Of a stretch of DNA of 64,000 bases, positions 16,801 to 26,642 are shown one piece after another; position 1 is the first letter of the stretch; each line of letters opens with the position of its first letter. The notes under the pieces were generated by a model, which was given only the letters and a program-made list of their open reading frames with translations, was not told the origin of the DNA and made no database searches. Source of the stretch: Zeimonas sp964538505 (lineage in GTDB: Bacteria; Pseudomonadota; Gammaproteobacteria; Burkholderiales; Burkholderiaceae_E). The position numbers and the translations under genes are program-made. The stretch is taken from positions 29,576 to 93,575 of the forward strand of contig CAZIDY010000010.1 in assembly GCA_964538505.1 (NCBI GenBank), read 5' to 3'.

Positions 16801-17262
16801 TCAAACCGGCTCGTCGTCCGAGCCTCCTCTACCAACCACCCGCCGCACCACCTCCGCCGAGAACCCGCGAGCCAGCAGAAAGCGCGACTGTCGCGCCCGC
16901 TCGACCAGCGATTCCGGCGCCGACCCGAAACGGCGCACCCACAACGCCCGCGCGCGCTCGTACTCGCTCTTCTCGAGCGACGCTAGATGCCCCGCGACTG
17001 CCTCATCGGCCAGCCCATGCGCGCGCAGCTCATGCCGGATCACCGCCGCACCACGCGTGGACGCACGTCGATGCACCACCGATTGCGCGAAGCGCTCGTT
17101 CGAGAGCAGCCCCGTCTCGACAAGGCGATCGAGCAGCGCCTGCAACTGCTCTGCGCTCTCGGCGTGCGGCGCGAGCTTGCGCTCGAGCTCGACGCGGCTG
17201 TGCTCGCGGCGCGCGAGCGCGCGCAGGGCGCGCGCTTTCAGTGAAGCTTCGGGGCGCGGCAT
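16801..17262 (-). CDS. recX: regulatory protein RecX
   Basis: The 153-residue protein is built from three-helix RecX repeats: KARALRALARREHSRVELER, KLAPHAESAEQLQALLDRLV, then LLSNERFAQSVVHRRAST (with the conserved RF/Y-A motif), RHELRAHGLADEAV and ARALWVRRFG. RecX binds in the RecA filament groove and blocks its extension. The gene lies 46 bases downstream of recA on the same strand, the usual order, and is probably read from the same SOS-controlled promoter. Confidence 0.92.
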   Translation of the reverse strand: MPRPEASLKARALRALARREHSRVELERKLAPHAESAEQLQALLDRLVETGLLSNERFAQSVVHRRASTRGAAVIRHELRAHGLADEAVAGHLASLEKSEYERARALWVRRFGSAPESLVERARQSRFLLARGFSAEVVRRVVGRGGSDDEPV

Positions 17263-17308
17263 TGCACCGAGCGGCGGGAACGCGGCAAGCCGCCCGGTGC
17301 GGATCCCG

Positions 17309-18367
17309 TCAGGCGGCGGCCTCTTCCGCCGCGGCGCCGCGCGGCGAAACGCCGAAGTGCGCGCGCACCTTGTTCTCGATTTCGAGCGCGAGCTCGGGGT
17401 TCTCGCGCAGGTACTCGCGCGCGTTGTCCTTGCCCTGGCCGATGCGGTTGCCGCTGTAGCTGTACCAGGCGCCGCTCTTGTCGACGATGCCGGATGAGGC
17501 GCCGAGATCGAGGATCTCGCCTTCGCGCGATGTGCCTTCGCCGTACAGGATGTCGAACTCGGCCGTCTTGAACGGCGGCGCGACCTTGTTCTTGACGACC
17601 TTGACGCGCGTTTCGTTGCCGATGATCTCGTCGGCTTTCTTGATCGAGCCGGTGCGCCGGATGTCGAGGCGCACCGACGCGTAGAACTTCAGCGCGTTGC
17701 CGCCGGTGGTGGTTTCGGGGTTGCCGAACATCACGCCGATCTTCATGCGGATCTGGTTGATGAAGATGACGGTGGTGTTCGTGCGGTTGATCGTTCCGGT
17801 GAGCTTGCGCAGTGCCTGCGACATCAGGCGGGCCTGCAGGCCGGGGAGCGAATCGCCCATCTCGCCTTCGATTTCCGCTTTCGGCGTGAGCGCCGCGACG
17901 GAGTCGATGACGATGAGATCGACCGACCCGGAACGAACCAGCGCATCGGTGATCTCGAGCGCCTGCTCGCCGGTGTCGGGCTGCGAGATGAGCAGCTCTT
18001 CGAGGTCGACGCCGAGTCGGGACGCGTATTGCACGTCGAGCGCGTGCTCGGCATCGATGAACGCACAGGTGCCGCCGATCTTCTGCATCTCGGCGATGAC
18101 CTGCAGCGTGAGCGTGGTTTTCCCCGAGGACTCGGGGCCGTAGATCTCGATGACGCGACCGCGCGGCAGACCGCCCACGCCCAGCGCGAGATCGAGCCCG
18201 AGCGAGCCGGTGGAGACGACCTGGATATCGCGCGAGACATCGGCGTCGGAGAACTTCATTACCGAGCCCTTGCCGAACTGCTTCTCGATCTGGGCCAGCG
18301 CCGCGGACAAGGCCTTCGCGCGCTCGGTACGGGATTTTGCATCGTCCATGTTGATCACTTTTTCCAT
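17309..18367 (-). CDS. recA: recombinase RecA
   Basis: A full-length 352-residue RecA. GKGSVMKFSD, STGSLGLDLALGVGGLPRGR, the Walker A loop GPESSGKTT, LIVIDSVAALTPKAEIEGEM (Walker B and loop L1) and FINQIRMKIGVMFGNPETTT (loop L2) are intact. The C-terminus is a short Ala/Glu tail (AAAEEAAA). RecA forms filaments on single-stranded DNA for homologous recombination and triggers LexA self-cleavage. A LexA box lies 55 bases upstream of the start, so the gene should be SOS-induced. Confidence 0.99.
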   Translation of the reverse strand: MEKVINMDDAKSRTERAKALSAALAQIEKQFGKGSVMKFSDADVSRDIQVVSTGSLGLDLALGVGGLPRGRVIEIYGPESSGKTTLTLQVIAEMQKIGGTCAFIDAEHALDVQYASRLGVDLEELLISQPDTGEQALEITDALVRSGSVDLIVIDSVAALTPKAEIEGEMGDSLPGLQARLMSQALRKLTGTINRTNTTVIFINQIRMKIGVMFGNPETTTGGNALKFYASVRLDIRRTGSIKKADEIIGNETRVKVVKNKVAPPFKTAEFDILYGEGTSREGEILDLGASSGIVDKSGAWYSYSGNRIGQGKDNAREYLRENPELALEIENKVRAHFGVSPRGAAAEEAAA

Positions 18368-18405
18368 CTGCAGGCCTCGTCCGGGAACGGGATGAACGGT
18401 CCGGA

Positions 18406-18434
18406 GTATGGCATGAAACTACTGTATAAACAAT
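18406..18434 (-). promoter_or_regulatory. predicted sigma-70 promoter of recA
   Basis: On the minus strand TTGTTT and CATACT are 17 bases apart, with the LexA box lying over the -35 and spacer. Only four of six -10 bases match the consensus. Confidence 0.5.
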
Positions 18435-18437
18435 CAG
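18422..18437. promoter_or_regulatory. LexA (SOS) box upstream of recA
   Basis: CTGTATAAACAATCAG fits the CTG-N10-CAG LexA operator. It overlaps the candidate -35 (TTGTTT) and the spacer of the recA promoter on the minus strand. Confidence 0.85.
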
Positions 18438-18454
18438 CTGATCGGTGTAGACCG

Positions 18455-18979
18455 CTAGGCCCCGAGTCGTTCGAGTGCGCAACGCAACGCGTGCAGTGCC
18501 GACGCATCGCGCACGGCGGCGCGATCGCCACCGAAGTGCACCGTGCCGGTCTGCGGCGCCTCACCGATCGACGCCCAGCCGAAGCAGACTGTCCCAACCG
18601 GCTTGTCCGGCGTCGCGCCGCCCGGCCCGGCGATGCCGGTAACCGACAGCGCGAACTGCGCGCGACTGTGCTTCAGCGCCCCTTCGGCCATGCGCGCGGC
18701 CACCGCCTCGCTCACCGCGCCGCAGGAAGCGAGCACCTCGGGAGGAACCTCGAGCAGGTCGGTCTTCGACGCGTCGGTGTAGGTGACGAAGCCGCGCTCG
18801 AACCATGCGCTCGAGCCGCCGATCTCGGTGAGTGCGCGCGCGATCGAACCGCCGGTGCACGACTCGGCGGTGGCGATCATCCAGCCGCGCTCCTCGAGCG
18901 CGCGTCCGAGCGCAATCGCCGCATCGACTACTTCGGTCCAGCGGCGCAAAGTGTCCGGAACTTCGTTGGGGGAGTCCAC
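18455..18979 (-). CDS. pncC: nicotinamide-nucleotide amidohydrolase (CinA C-terminal type)
   Basis: A 174-residue single-domain protein. The motif MIATAESCTGGSIARALTEI carries the catalytic serine, YTDASKTDLLEV follows, and SVTGIAGPGG(A)TPDKPVGTV holds the family's phosphate/substrate loop. It deamidates NMN to nicotinate mononucleotide in NAD recycling. The N-terminal molybdopterin-like domain of full CinA is absent, as in PncC. The start was placed at GTG 18979, just past the pgpA stop; a TTG at 19000 would overlap pgpA. It ends the rib-nusB-thiL-pgpA chain. Confidence 0.9.
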   Translation of the reverse strand: MDSPNEVPDTLRRWTEVVDAAIALGRALEERGWMIATAESCTGGSIARALTEIGGSSAWFERGFVTYTDASKTDLLEVPPEVLASCGAVSEAVAARMAEGALKHSRAQFALSVTGIAGPGGATPDKPVGTVCFGWASIGEAPQTGTVHFGGDRAAVRDASALHALRCALERLGA

Positions 18980-18980
18980 G

Positions 18981-19430
18981 TCACCGATACCAGAAGGCAA
19001 ACAGCAGCAGCGTGTAGAACGCCGCCAGCAGGTCGTCGAACATGATACCGAGGCCGCCCTTCAGCCTCCGCTCGAAATGCCGGATGGGTGGTGGCTTGAC
19101 GATGTCGAAGAACCGGAACACGAAAAAAGCGCCGAGCCGGTCGACGAATCCCGCGGGAACGAAGAGCAGCACGAGCCAGAAAGCGATGATCTCGTCCCAG
19201 ACGATCGCGCCGTGATCGGGAACGCCAAGGTCGCGCGACGTGCGCGTGCACGCCCACACACCGAGCGCAAAGCCGCCGACGACGAGCAGCCCCCAGCCAA
19301 CCGGCGAGATCCATCGCTCGAGCACGGCGAACGCGAGCCAGGCCCACAGCGTACCGACGGTGCCTGGCGCGACCGGCGACAGGCCGCTGCCGAAGCCCAG
19401 CGCGATCCAGCGCGACAGACGCACGCGCAT
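18981..19430 (-). CDS. pgpA: phosphatidylglycerophosphatase A
   Basis: The 149-residue membrane protein has SRWIALGFGSGLSPVAPGTV then GTLWAW at the start, the PgpA signature, VWDEIIAFW (conserved catalytic acidic residues) in the middle, and FFDIVKPPPIRHFERRLKGG followed by GIMFDDLLAAFYT at the end. It removes the phosphate from phosphatidylglycerophosphate at the inner membrane. The ATG at 19430 gives the shortest credible form; in-frame GTG codons up to ten residues upstream are also possible. The gene follows thiL after about 43 bases. Confidence 0.93.
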   Translation of the reverse strand: MRVRLSRWIALGFGSGLSPVAPGTVGTLWAWLAFAVLERWISPVGWGLLVVGGFALGVWACTRTSRDLGVPDHGAIVWDEIIAFWLVLLFVPAGFVDRLGAFFVFRFFDIVKPPPIRHFERRLKGGLGIMFDDLLAAFYTLLLFAFWYR

Positions 19431-19473
19431 GAAACGCGAATCGGCGCGCACCGGAATCCGCACCGGCGTGCGT

Positions 19474-20427
19474 TCACGCGAAGTGGTCGAATCCACGGGC
19501 CTCGATGGGCAGCGCGCGACCGCGCGCGTCGCGCACGCGGATCGTCGAGCCGCAGACGATGCGACCGATGCGCGCGAGCGGCACGCCGAGGCGTGATCCG
19601 ATCGCGGCGATCGCGGTCCGGTTCTCGGGTGCTGCACTGAAGAGCAGCTCGTAGTCGTCGCCACCCGAAAGCGCAAGCTGCATGCGCTCGTCGTCGGACA
19701 ACGCAGGCAGGCACCGGTCGACAGGCACCGCCGGCCAGTCGACCTCGGCGCCTACACGCGAGCGCTCGACGACATGACCAAGATCGCCGAGCAGGCCGTC
19801 GGAAAGATCGATCGCCGCGCGGGCGACGTGGCGCAATGCCAGGCCGAGCGCGATGCGCGGTTCGGGCCGGTCGAGGCGGATCGACGCGTCGTCGCCCGGC
19901 GCGAGCGCGCGGCCGGCGCGTCGCTCGCGCACGGCGAAGGCCGCGGCGCCGAGTGCGCCCGACACCCAGAGATCGTCGTCGGGCTGCGCGGCATCGCGGC
20001 GCAGCGCAGCGCCTTCGGGCACCTCGCCGAACACCGTGATGCAGACGGTGCGGGGGCCTCGCGTCGTGTCGCCGCCGATCAGCTCGCAGGCATGGCGATC
20101 GGCGAGCGCGAACATGCCTTCGGTGAACGCGCCGAGCCAGCGCTCGTCGACTTCGGGAAGGCCGATCGCCAGCGTAAACGCGCGCGGGCGCGCGCCCATC
20201 GCAGCGAGATCGGAAAGGTTCACCGCCAGCGACTTGTGGCCGAGCGACGCGGGATCGGCATCGGCGAAAAAATGACGACCTTCGAGCAGCAGGTCGGTGG
20301 AAAGGGCGAGCACGGAGTGCGGGTCGAGCGGTGCGAGCAATGCGCAGTCGTCGCCCACGCCGAGTCGGGCATCGCGCGCCGGTCCGCGATCGAAGAACCG
20401 GTGGATCAGCTCGAACTCGCCTGCCAT
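19474..20427 (-). CDS. thiL: thiamine-monophosphate kinase
   Basis: The 317-residue protein begins MAGEFELIHRFFDR, and GVGDDCALLAP gives the first Mg/ATP site (GDDxA). HFFADADPASLGHKSLAVNL, SDLAAMGARP and LIGGDTTRGP build the dimer interface and active site, and AIDLSDGLLGDLGHV with SGGDDYELLFSA completes the PurM-like ATPase fold. ThiL makes thiamine diphosphate from thiamine monophosphate. The nusB stop lies four bases upstream of its ATG, and nusB-thiL-pgpA is a common bacterial order. Confidence 0.96.
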   Translation of the reverse strand: MAGEFELIHRFFDRGPARDARLGVGDDCALLAPLDPHSVLALSTDLLLEGRHFFADADPASLGHKSLAVNLSDLAAMGARPRAFTLAIGLPEVDERWLGAFTEGMFALADRHACELIGGDTTRGPRTVCITVFGEVPEGAALRRDAAQPDDDLWVSGALGAAAFAVRERRAGRALAPGDDASIRLDRPEPRIALGLALRHVARAAIDLSDGLLGDLGHVVERSRVGAEVDWPAVPVDRCLPALSDDERMQLALSGGDDYELLFSAAPENRTAIAAIGSRLGVPLARIGRIVCGSTIRVRDARGRALPIEARGFDHFA

Positions 20428-20431
20428 GCCG

Positions 20432-20943
20432 TCAGTTCCGTTGCGGGAACTCGAGGGGCCGCAGGCGCGCGGCCACGCGATCGAGCACGCCGTTGACGTA
20501 CTTGAAGCCGTCGGGCCCGCCGTAGCTCTTCGCGATCTCGACGGCTTCGTTGAGCACGACGCGATAGGGAATCTCGGGCATCCGCAGCAATTCGAGCGTG
20601 GCAAGCATCAGCACCGCGTGCTCGACAGGGCTGAGCTCGGCGACCCTTCGATCGAGATGCGGTTCGATCTGTGCATCGAGTTCGTCGGCGGCGCGGATCG
20701 TGCCGTGCAGCAATGCGTCGAGATGCTCGTGGTCGGCCTTCTCGAAACCGGGCGTTTCCTCGAGATGCGCGTGGATGACGCCGGCGTCCTCGCGCGCGAG
20801 CAGCCACTGGTACAGGCCCTGCAGCGCGAGCTCGCGCGCGCGGCGCCGTGCGCTCTTCGGCGGCGTTCCGCCGGAGGGCTTGCGCGTAGACCGGGCGCCC
20901 GGATCGGGCACCGGCTCGCGCCGCGGCAGCTTCGCAGCTTCGG

Positions 20944-20947
<4 letters not shown>
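20432..20947 (-). CDS. nusB: transcription antitermination factor NusB
   Basis: A 171-residue NusB with a longer than usual basic N-terminal tail (residues 1-33). The RNA-binding Arg-rich helix KSARRRARELALQGLYQW is followed by DRRVAELSPVEHAVLMLATL, ELLRMPEIPYRVVLNEAVEI and KYVNGVLDRVA, all canonical. NusB with NusE binds boxA of rRNA leaders. Its ATG overlaps the ribH stop (ATGA), so translation is probably coupled to the riboflavin genes. Confidence 0.96.
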
Positions 20948-21593
<646 letters not shown>

Positions 21594-21597
<4 letters not shown>

Positions 21598-22715
21598 TGC
21601 CCCTCCTCCATCGACTCGAATCCGACGACCTCGAGCTCGTAGCCCGTCATGCTCGGCATCTTGCGCGGCTGCGACAGCAGACGCATGCGACTGACACCGA
21701 GGTCCTTGAGGATCTGCGCACCGATTCCGTAGGTGCGCAGATCGAGCTTGCCCTTGCGCCGTCGCGCCTTCGCCTGCGCGGAACCGGCGTCGAGCGCATG
21801 CAGCTCGTCGAACAGCGCCGCGCCCGGCTGCGCGCAGTTGAGCAGAACGGCAACGCCGGCGCGCTGCTCGACGATGCGCGACATCGCACGATCGAGCGGC
21901 CACGAATGCGACGTGGAGCTGTTGTCGAGCAGGTCGATCAGCGACAGCGGCTCGTGCACGCGCACCAGCGTATCGCGCTCGGGTTCGATCTCGCCGTGCA
22001 CGAGCGCGATGTGCGGCGAACCGGAAACCTGGTCGCGATACGCGACGAGCCGAAGCGGCCCCCAGCGCGACTCGATCGCCCGCTCGGCGACCCGCTCGAT
22101 CAGGCTCTCGTGCGCGCTGCGGTACTGGATCAGGTCGGCGATGGCGCCGATCTTCAAGCCATGCGCGGCGGCGAACTCGATGAGATCGGGCAGTCGCGCC
22201 ATCGATCCGTCATCGCGCAGGATCTCGCAGATGACGGCAGTCGGCGTGCGCCCCGCCAGGCGCGCGAGATCGCAGCCGGCCTCGGTGTGACCGGCGCGCA
22301 TCAGCACACCGCCGGGCTGCGCCATCAGCGGGAAAATGTGACCGGGCTGGACGACGTCCTCGGGCTTCGCGTCGCGCGCAACCGCCGCCTGCACGGTGCG
22401 CGCGCGATCGGCCGCCGAGATGCCGGTGGAGACGCCTTCGGCTGCCTCGATCGACACCGTGAAATTCGTACCGTGGCGCGCGGCGTTGTTCTCGACCATG
22501 CGCGGCAGGCGCAGCTGCCGGCAGTGTTCTTCGGTGAGCGTGAGGCAGATCAGGCCGCGGCCGAAACGCGCCATGAAGTTGATCGCCTCGGGCGTGACGA
22601 AGTCGGCGGCGAGGACGAGGTCGCCTTCGTTCTCGCGGTCTTCCTCGTCGACGAGGATCACCATGCGGCCGGCGGCGATCTCGGCAATGATCTCGGGCGT
22701 GCTGGAGAGGGTCAT
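21594..22715 (-). CDS. ribBA: 3,4-dihydroxy-2-butanone-4-phosphate synthase with degenerate GTP cyclohydrolase II domain
   Basis: A 373-residue protein. The RibB half (1-205) is intact: ILVDEEDRENEGDLVLAADF, HGTNFTVSIEA, GHIFPLMAQPGGVLMRAGHT and EAGCDLARLAG. The RibA half (about 210-373) keeps HGEIEP and RTYGIGAQILKDLGVSRMRL, but the zinc-binding CxxDxxxSxRCDC stretch is replaced by SLIDLLDNSSTSHSWPLDRA, so it should not hydrolyse GTP. Such RibBA forms are common in beta-proteobacteria, with a separate RibA elsewhere. Its ATG overlaps the ribE stop and its stop overlaps ribH. Confidence 0.93.
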
Positions 22716-23329
22716 TGGCTCATTCTACCGGCGGCCAGCATGCGCTCCACGTAGCGCGCGATCAGGTCGACCTCGAGGTTCACGCGCCGTCCGGCGTGCA
22801 GCGCTCGCAGCGTGGTGACGCGAATCGTGTGCGGAACGAGATTGATCTCGAACTCGACGCCCACGTCGGTGTCGGCAACCCGATTCACCGTCAGGCTCAC
22901 GCCGTCGACCGTGATCGAGCCCTTGTACGCGAGGTACCGGCCGAGCGATTCGTCGGCACGCACGACGAGTCGCCACGACTCGCCGATCGGCTCGAAGGAA
23001 ACGACTTCGCCGATGCCGTCGACGTGGCCCGAGACGAGGTGGCCGCCGAGACGGTCGGCGAGCGTGAGCGCCTTCTCGAGATTCACCTCGCCGGACACGT
23101 CGAGCCCGACCGTCTTCGACAGGCTCTCGCCCGAGACGTCGACGAAGAAGCGCCGGCCGTCGATGCGAACGACCGTCATGCACGCACCCTGCACGGCGAT
23201 CGAGTCGCCGGGCGCGACATCGTGCAGGTCGAGCTCGCCGGCATCGACCGCGATGCGCACGCCCGCCTGCTCGCCGAGCGATTCGACTTCCTCTATGCGG
23301 CCGACAGCCGCGACGATTCCGGTGAACAT
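22712..23329 (-). CDS. ribE: riboflavin synthase, alpha chain
   Basis: The 205-residue protein starts MFTGIVAAVGRIEEVESLGE, the invariant RibE N-terminus, and shows the two internally repeated barrels: GDSIAVQGACMTV / NLEKALTLADRLGGHLVSGH in the first and GSITVDGVSLTV / FEINLVPHTIRVTTL in the second. It dismutates two lumazines to riboflavin. It is translationally coupled to ribBA by ATGA and follows ribD after eight bases. Confidence 0.96.
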   Translation of the reverse strand: MFTGIVAAVGRIEEVESLGEQAGVRIAVDAGELDLHDVAPGDSIAVQGACMTVVRIDGRRFFVDVSGESLSKTVGLDVSGEVNLEKALTLADRLGGHLVSGHVDGIGEVVSFEPIGESWRLVVRADESLGRYLAYKGSITVDGVSLTVNRVADTDVGVEFEINLVPHTIRVTTLRALHAGRRVNLEVDLIARYVERMLAAGRMSQ

Positions 23330-23337
23330 TTGCGTTT

Positions 23338-24438
23338 TCAGGTCCTGTCGGTTCGGCGCGCGATCACGCGCAGGTCTTCGCCGATGCGTTGGATCGACTC
23401 GAATCTCAGCGCGACGCCGCGGTCGATCGCCTCGGGCGCGGGCAGTGCGGCAAGCGGCGTCGCGTCGCCGAGCAGCATCGGCGCAACGTACATCAGCAAT
23501 TCGTCGACGCAGTCTTCGCGCAGCAGCGAGCCGTTGAGCTTCGCTCCCGCTTCGACGTGCAGCTCGTTGATGCCGCGGCTCCCGAGCTCGACGAGCAGTG
23601 CGGCCAGATCGACCTTGCCGCCGGCGCCGGCGAGCGTGATCACCTCGCAGCCCAGCTCGCGCAGCGTGGCGGTCTGCTCCGTGCGCGAACCCGGCTCGAT
23701 CGCGCAGGCAACGAGCGTATTGCCACCCTCGACGATGCGCGCCGCCGGGTTCACCTCGAGCCGCGAGTCGACGAGCACCCGCAGCGGCTGGCGCGAGGTC
23801 TGAACATGACGCACGTTCATCTGCGGATTGTCGTCGCGCACGGTACCGATGCCGGTGAGCACCGCACACGCGCGTGCACGCCAGGCATGGCCGTCGACGC
23901 GCGCGGGCTCGCCGGTGATCCACTGGCTGCGACCGTCGTGCAGCGCCGTGCGTCCGTCCAGGCTCGCGGCAACCTTCATCCGCACCCACGGCCGGCCGCG
24001 CGTCATCCGCGAAACGAAGCCGATGTTCAGTTCGCGCGCTTCCTGCTCGAGCAGACCGCAGCGCACGTCGATGCCGGCGGCCCGCAGCCGCTCGAGGCCC
24101 TGTCCGTTCACCGCCGGATTCGGATCCTCCATCGCGGCAATCACGCGTCCGACGCGCGCCTCGATCAGCGAGTCGACGCAGGGCGGCGTGTTTCCGTGGT
24201 GGTTGCAGGGCTCGAGCGTCACGTAGGCGGTGGCGCCGCGCGCGCGCGCGCCAGCCTCGGCCAGCGCAAGCACCTCGGCGTGCGCTTCGCCGCGACGGCG
24301 GTGCCAGCCTTCGCCGACGACACCGTGTTCGTGCACGATGACGCAGCCGACGCGCGGGTTCGGCGTGCAGGTATTCATGCCCTGCGCGGCAAGCCGCAGC
24401 GCCTGCAGCATGAACTCGTGATCGGCCGCGGTGAACAT
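23338..24438 (-). CDS. ribD: bifunctional riboflavin deaminase/reductase
   Basis: A 366-residue protein. Residues 1-150 form the deaminase, with HAEVLAL and PCNHHGNTPPC holding the zinc His and two Cys, and VTLEPC. Residues 150-366 form the reductase (RPWVRMKVAASLDGRTALHD, GIGTVRDDNPQMNVR, LHVEAGAKLNGSLL). It carries out the second and third steps of riboflavin synthesis. The start at 24438 (MFTAADHEF) was chosen over an ATG three codons upstream. It heads the long minus-strand chain down to pncC; no FMN riboswitch is visible in the 134 bases before it. Confidence 0.96.
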   Translation of the reverse strand: MFTAADHEFMLQALRLAAQGMNTCTPNPRVGCVIVHEHGVVGEGWHRRRGEAHAEVLALAEAGARARGATAYVTLEPCNHHGNTPPCVDSLIEARVGRVIAAMEDPNPAVNGQGLERLRAAGIDVRCGLLEQEARELNIGFVSRMTRGRPWVRMKVAASLDGRTALHDGRSQWITGEPARVDGHAWRARACAVLTGIGTVRDDNPQMNVRHVQTSRQPLRVLVDSRLEVNPAARIVEGGNTLVACAIEPGSRTEQTATLRELGCEVITLAGAGGKVDLAALLVELGSRGINELHVEAGAKLNGSLLREDCVDELLMYVAPMLLGDATPLAALPAPEAIDRGVALRFESIQRIGEDLRVIARRTDRT

Positions 24439-24572
24439 GGAGGGCATTATCCACTGCCGCGCGGGGGCGCTTCGAGGGGCACGCATCCGCCCGACGGGAC
24501 GCTGGTGTCGAGGCGACGCGCCCGGGCTCGGCGGCGCGCGTTCTAGAATCGACGAACGGATGGAGAAGCGAC

Positions 24573-26273
24573 CTGGACAGCAGCTCTTCCGCGCGCGAGC
24601 GCATCGGCGGCCACATCGTCGCGGACGCCCTGATCGGCCAGGGCGTCGACACCGTGTTCGGCGTTCCCGGCGAAAGCTATCTCGCGGTGCTCGACGGGCT
24701 GTACCGCCACCGGGATCGCGTGCGCTTCGTCGTCTGTCGCCAGGAAGGCGGCGCCGCGTACATGGCCGATGCCTACGCGAAGCTCACTGGCCGTACGGGC
24801 GTCGTGATGGTCACGCGCGGACCGGGCGCGACGAACGCTTCAGTCGGCATTCACGCCGCTTTCCAGGACTCGGTGCCGATGGTCGTGCTGATCGGGCAGG
24901 TCGGCACCGGGTTCATCGACCGCGAAGCCTTCCAGGAGATCGACTTCCGTCGCATGTTCGGCCCGATGGCGAAGTGGGTCGCGCAGGTCGATCGCGTCGA
25001 GCGCATCCCCGAGTACATTGCACGCGCATTCCAGACGGCGACCAGCGGACGCATGGGGCCGGTGGTGCTCGCGCTGCCCGAGGACGTGCTGGCGGCGCGC
25101 GCGGTCGTCGAGGACGCGGCGAGACATTCGCCGGTGCGCGCGTACCCGGGCGCGGCGCAGATCGAGCGCCTGCGCGAGCTGCTCGCCAACGCTCAGCGCC
25201 CGCTCGTGCTGCTCGGCGGAAGCGGCTGGACGCGCGCGGCCTGCGAAGACCTGCGCGTCTTCGCCGAGGCGAACCGTCTGCCGGTGGCCTGCGCGTTCCG
25301 CTACCAGGATCTCTTCGACAACCGGCATCCGAACTACATCGGCGATGTCGGCATCGGCGTGAATCCGAAGCTCGCCGCTCGCGTGCGCGACGCAGACCTG
25401 CTGCTCGCGATCGGACCGCGCCTGGGCGAGATGACGACCTCGGGCTATACGCTGCTCGAGGCGCCTCGTCCTTCACAGCGGCTGGTGCACGTGCATGCGG
25501 GCGTCGAAGAGCTCGGCAGCGTCTATCAGGCCGAACTGATGATCGCCTCGGGCATGCCCGAGATCGCCGCGGCGCTGCGCGAGATCGCGGTCAGCCCCGA
25601 TGCCTGGGCCGGTTCGGTGGAACAGGCACGCGCCGAGTACGAGGCATGGCAGCGCGAGCCGCCGATCTACGCGGGCGCGACGAAGCCGCCTGCGTTGAAC
25701 CTGTGGCAAGTGGTGCAGACGCTGCGCCGCCTGCTGCCGCCCGACGCGATCGTCACGAACGGCGCGGGCAACTTCGCGACCTGGGCGAACCGCTTCTGGC
25801 CGTATGCGGGGCTACGGACCCTGCTGTCGACGACCGCGGGCTCGATGGGCTACGGCGTGCCGGCGGCGGTGGCAGCGGCGATCACCGAACCGCAGCGAAC
25901 CGTGGTCTGCTTCGCCGGCGACGGCGACTTCCTGATGACAGGACAGGAACTCGCGACCGCCGCGCAATACGAAGCGGGCCTCGTCACGATCGTCTTCGAC
26001 AACGGGATGTACGGGACGATCCGCATGCACCAGGAACGCGAATACCCGGGGCGGGTGTTCGGCACCGCGCTCGCGAACCCCGACTTTGTGAAGCTCGGCG
26101 AGGCCTACGGCGGCTTCGGCGTGCGGGTGCGAACGACGGCGGAGTTCGAGCCGGCGATGCGCGCGGCGCTCGAGCATGCGCGTCGGCAGCGGCGACCGGC
26201 GATCGTGGCGCTCGATGTCGATCCGCAGGCGATCACGCCGAACGCGACGCTCGACACGATTCGGGGCGCGTGA
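24573..26273 (+). CDS. thiamine-diphosphate-binding enzyme (acetolactate synthase-like), CTG start
   Basis: The protein is 566 residues with the three ThDP-enzyme domains. The Pyr domain has VFGVPGESYLAVLDGL and the cofactor-activating Glu in CRQEGGAAYMADA, then RGPGATNASVGIHAAFQDSV. The central domain includes PLVLLGGSGW. The PP domain has AGDGDFLMTGQELATAAQYE and IVFDNGMYGTIRMHQ, the GDG...N motif binding the diphosphate. The usual first helix (RIGGHIVADALIGQGVDTVF) lies in frame only if translation begins at CTG 24573, which has TGGAGA upstream; the first ordinary start, GTG 24654, would delete it. Substrate unknown; no small regulatory subunit gene adjoins. Confidence 0.82.
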   Translation: MDSSSSARERIGGHIVADALIGQGVDTVFGVPGESYLAVLDGLYRHRDRVRFVVCRQEGGAAYMADAYAKLTGRTGVVMVTRGPGATNASVGIHAAFQDSVPMVVLIGQVGTGFIDREAFQEIDFRRMFGPMAKWVAQVDRVERIPEYIARAFQTATSGRMGPVVLALPEDVLAARAVVEDAARHSPVRAYPGAAQIERLRELLANAQRPLVLLGGSGWTRAACEDLRVFAEANRLPVACAFRYQDLFDNRHPNYIGDVGIGVNPKLAARVRDADLLLAIGPRLGEMTTSGYTLLEAPRPSQRLVHVHAGVEELGSVYQAELMIASGMPEIAAALREIAVSPDAWAGSVEQARAEYEAWQREPPIYAGATKPPALNLWQVVQTLRRLLPPDAIVTNGAGNFATWANRFWPYAGLRTLLSTTAGSMGYGVPAAVAAAITEPQRTVVCFAGDGDFLMTGQELATAAQYEAGLVTIVFDNGMYGTIRMHQEREYPGRVFGTALANPDFVKLGEAYGGFGVRVRTTAEFEPAMRAALEHARRQRRPAIVALDVDPQAITPNATLDTIRGA

Positions 26274-26303
26274 GGCAAACCGGGCTCAGACCACGATTTG
26301 CAG

Positions 26304-26642
26304 CTACAGCAGATCCGGTCGCCGTTCTGCCAGCCACGCTTTGACCGTCATGAGCAGTTCGTCCGCACTGCGAACGCACTCGACCACTGCAGCGCGCGAA
26401 ACCGGCTCTCCCGAGTAGTCCGAGAGATTGCGTTGCTTTCGCAGAGCATCGAGCAGTCGCACCTTGTCCGGTTGAAGCCCGATCGTCAACGCAAGTGCCT
26501 GAATTGCGGTTTTCTCCGCGGCCAACGCGTCGATCCGGGCATCCGCGACATTGCGCTCTGCCGACGCGAGCAGGCGCCGAATCTGCGCCTTGTCAGGCTC
26601 GACGGCGTCGAGGCTGATGCCCAATAAGTTCTGCAAGCTCAT
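26304..26642 (-). CDS. HEPN-like partner of the nucleotidyltransferase
   Basis: A 112-residue all-helical protein: MSLQNLLGISLDAVEPDKAQ, LLASAERNVADARIDALAAE, LLDALRKQRNLSDYSGEPVS, RSADELLMTVKAWLAERRPD. The RN-x4-Y-x-G pattern resembles HEPN proteins paired with MNT nucleotidyltransferases, although the strict RNase RxxxxxH motif is not evident. It overlaps the 3' end of the nucleotidyltransferase gene by 50 bases and is transcribed with it. Such pairs act as toxin-antitoxin modules in which the MNT protein modifies (for example AMPylates) the HEPN RNase. Lacking the His, this one may be an RNase-dead variant. Confidence 0.65.
   Translation of the reverse strand: MSLQNLLGISLDAVEPDKAQIRRLLASAERNVADARIDALAAEKTAIQALALTIGLQPDKVRLLDALRKQRNLSDYSGEPVSRAAVVECVRSADELLMTVKAWLAERRPDLL

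Noticed and set aside
24439..24572. FMN riboswitch before ribD
   Set aside because: The short divergent spacer lacks the RFN element's conserved blocks.
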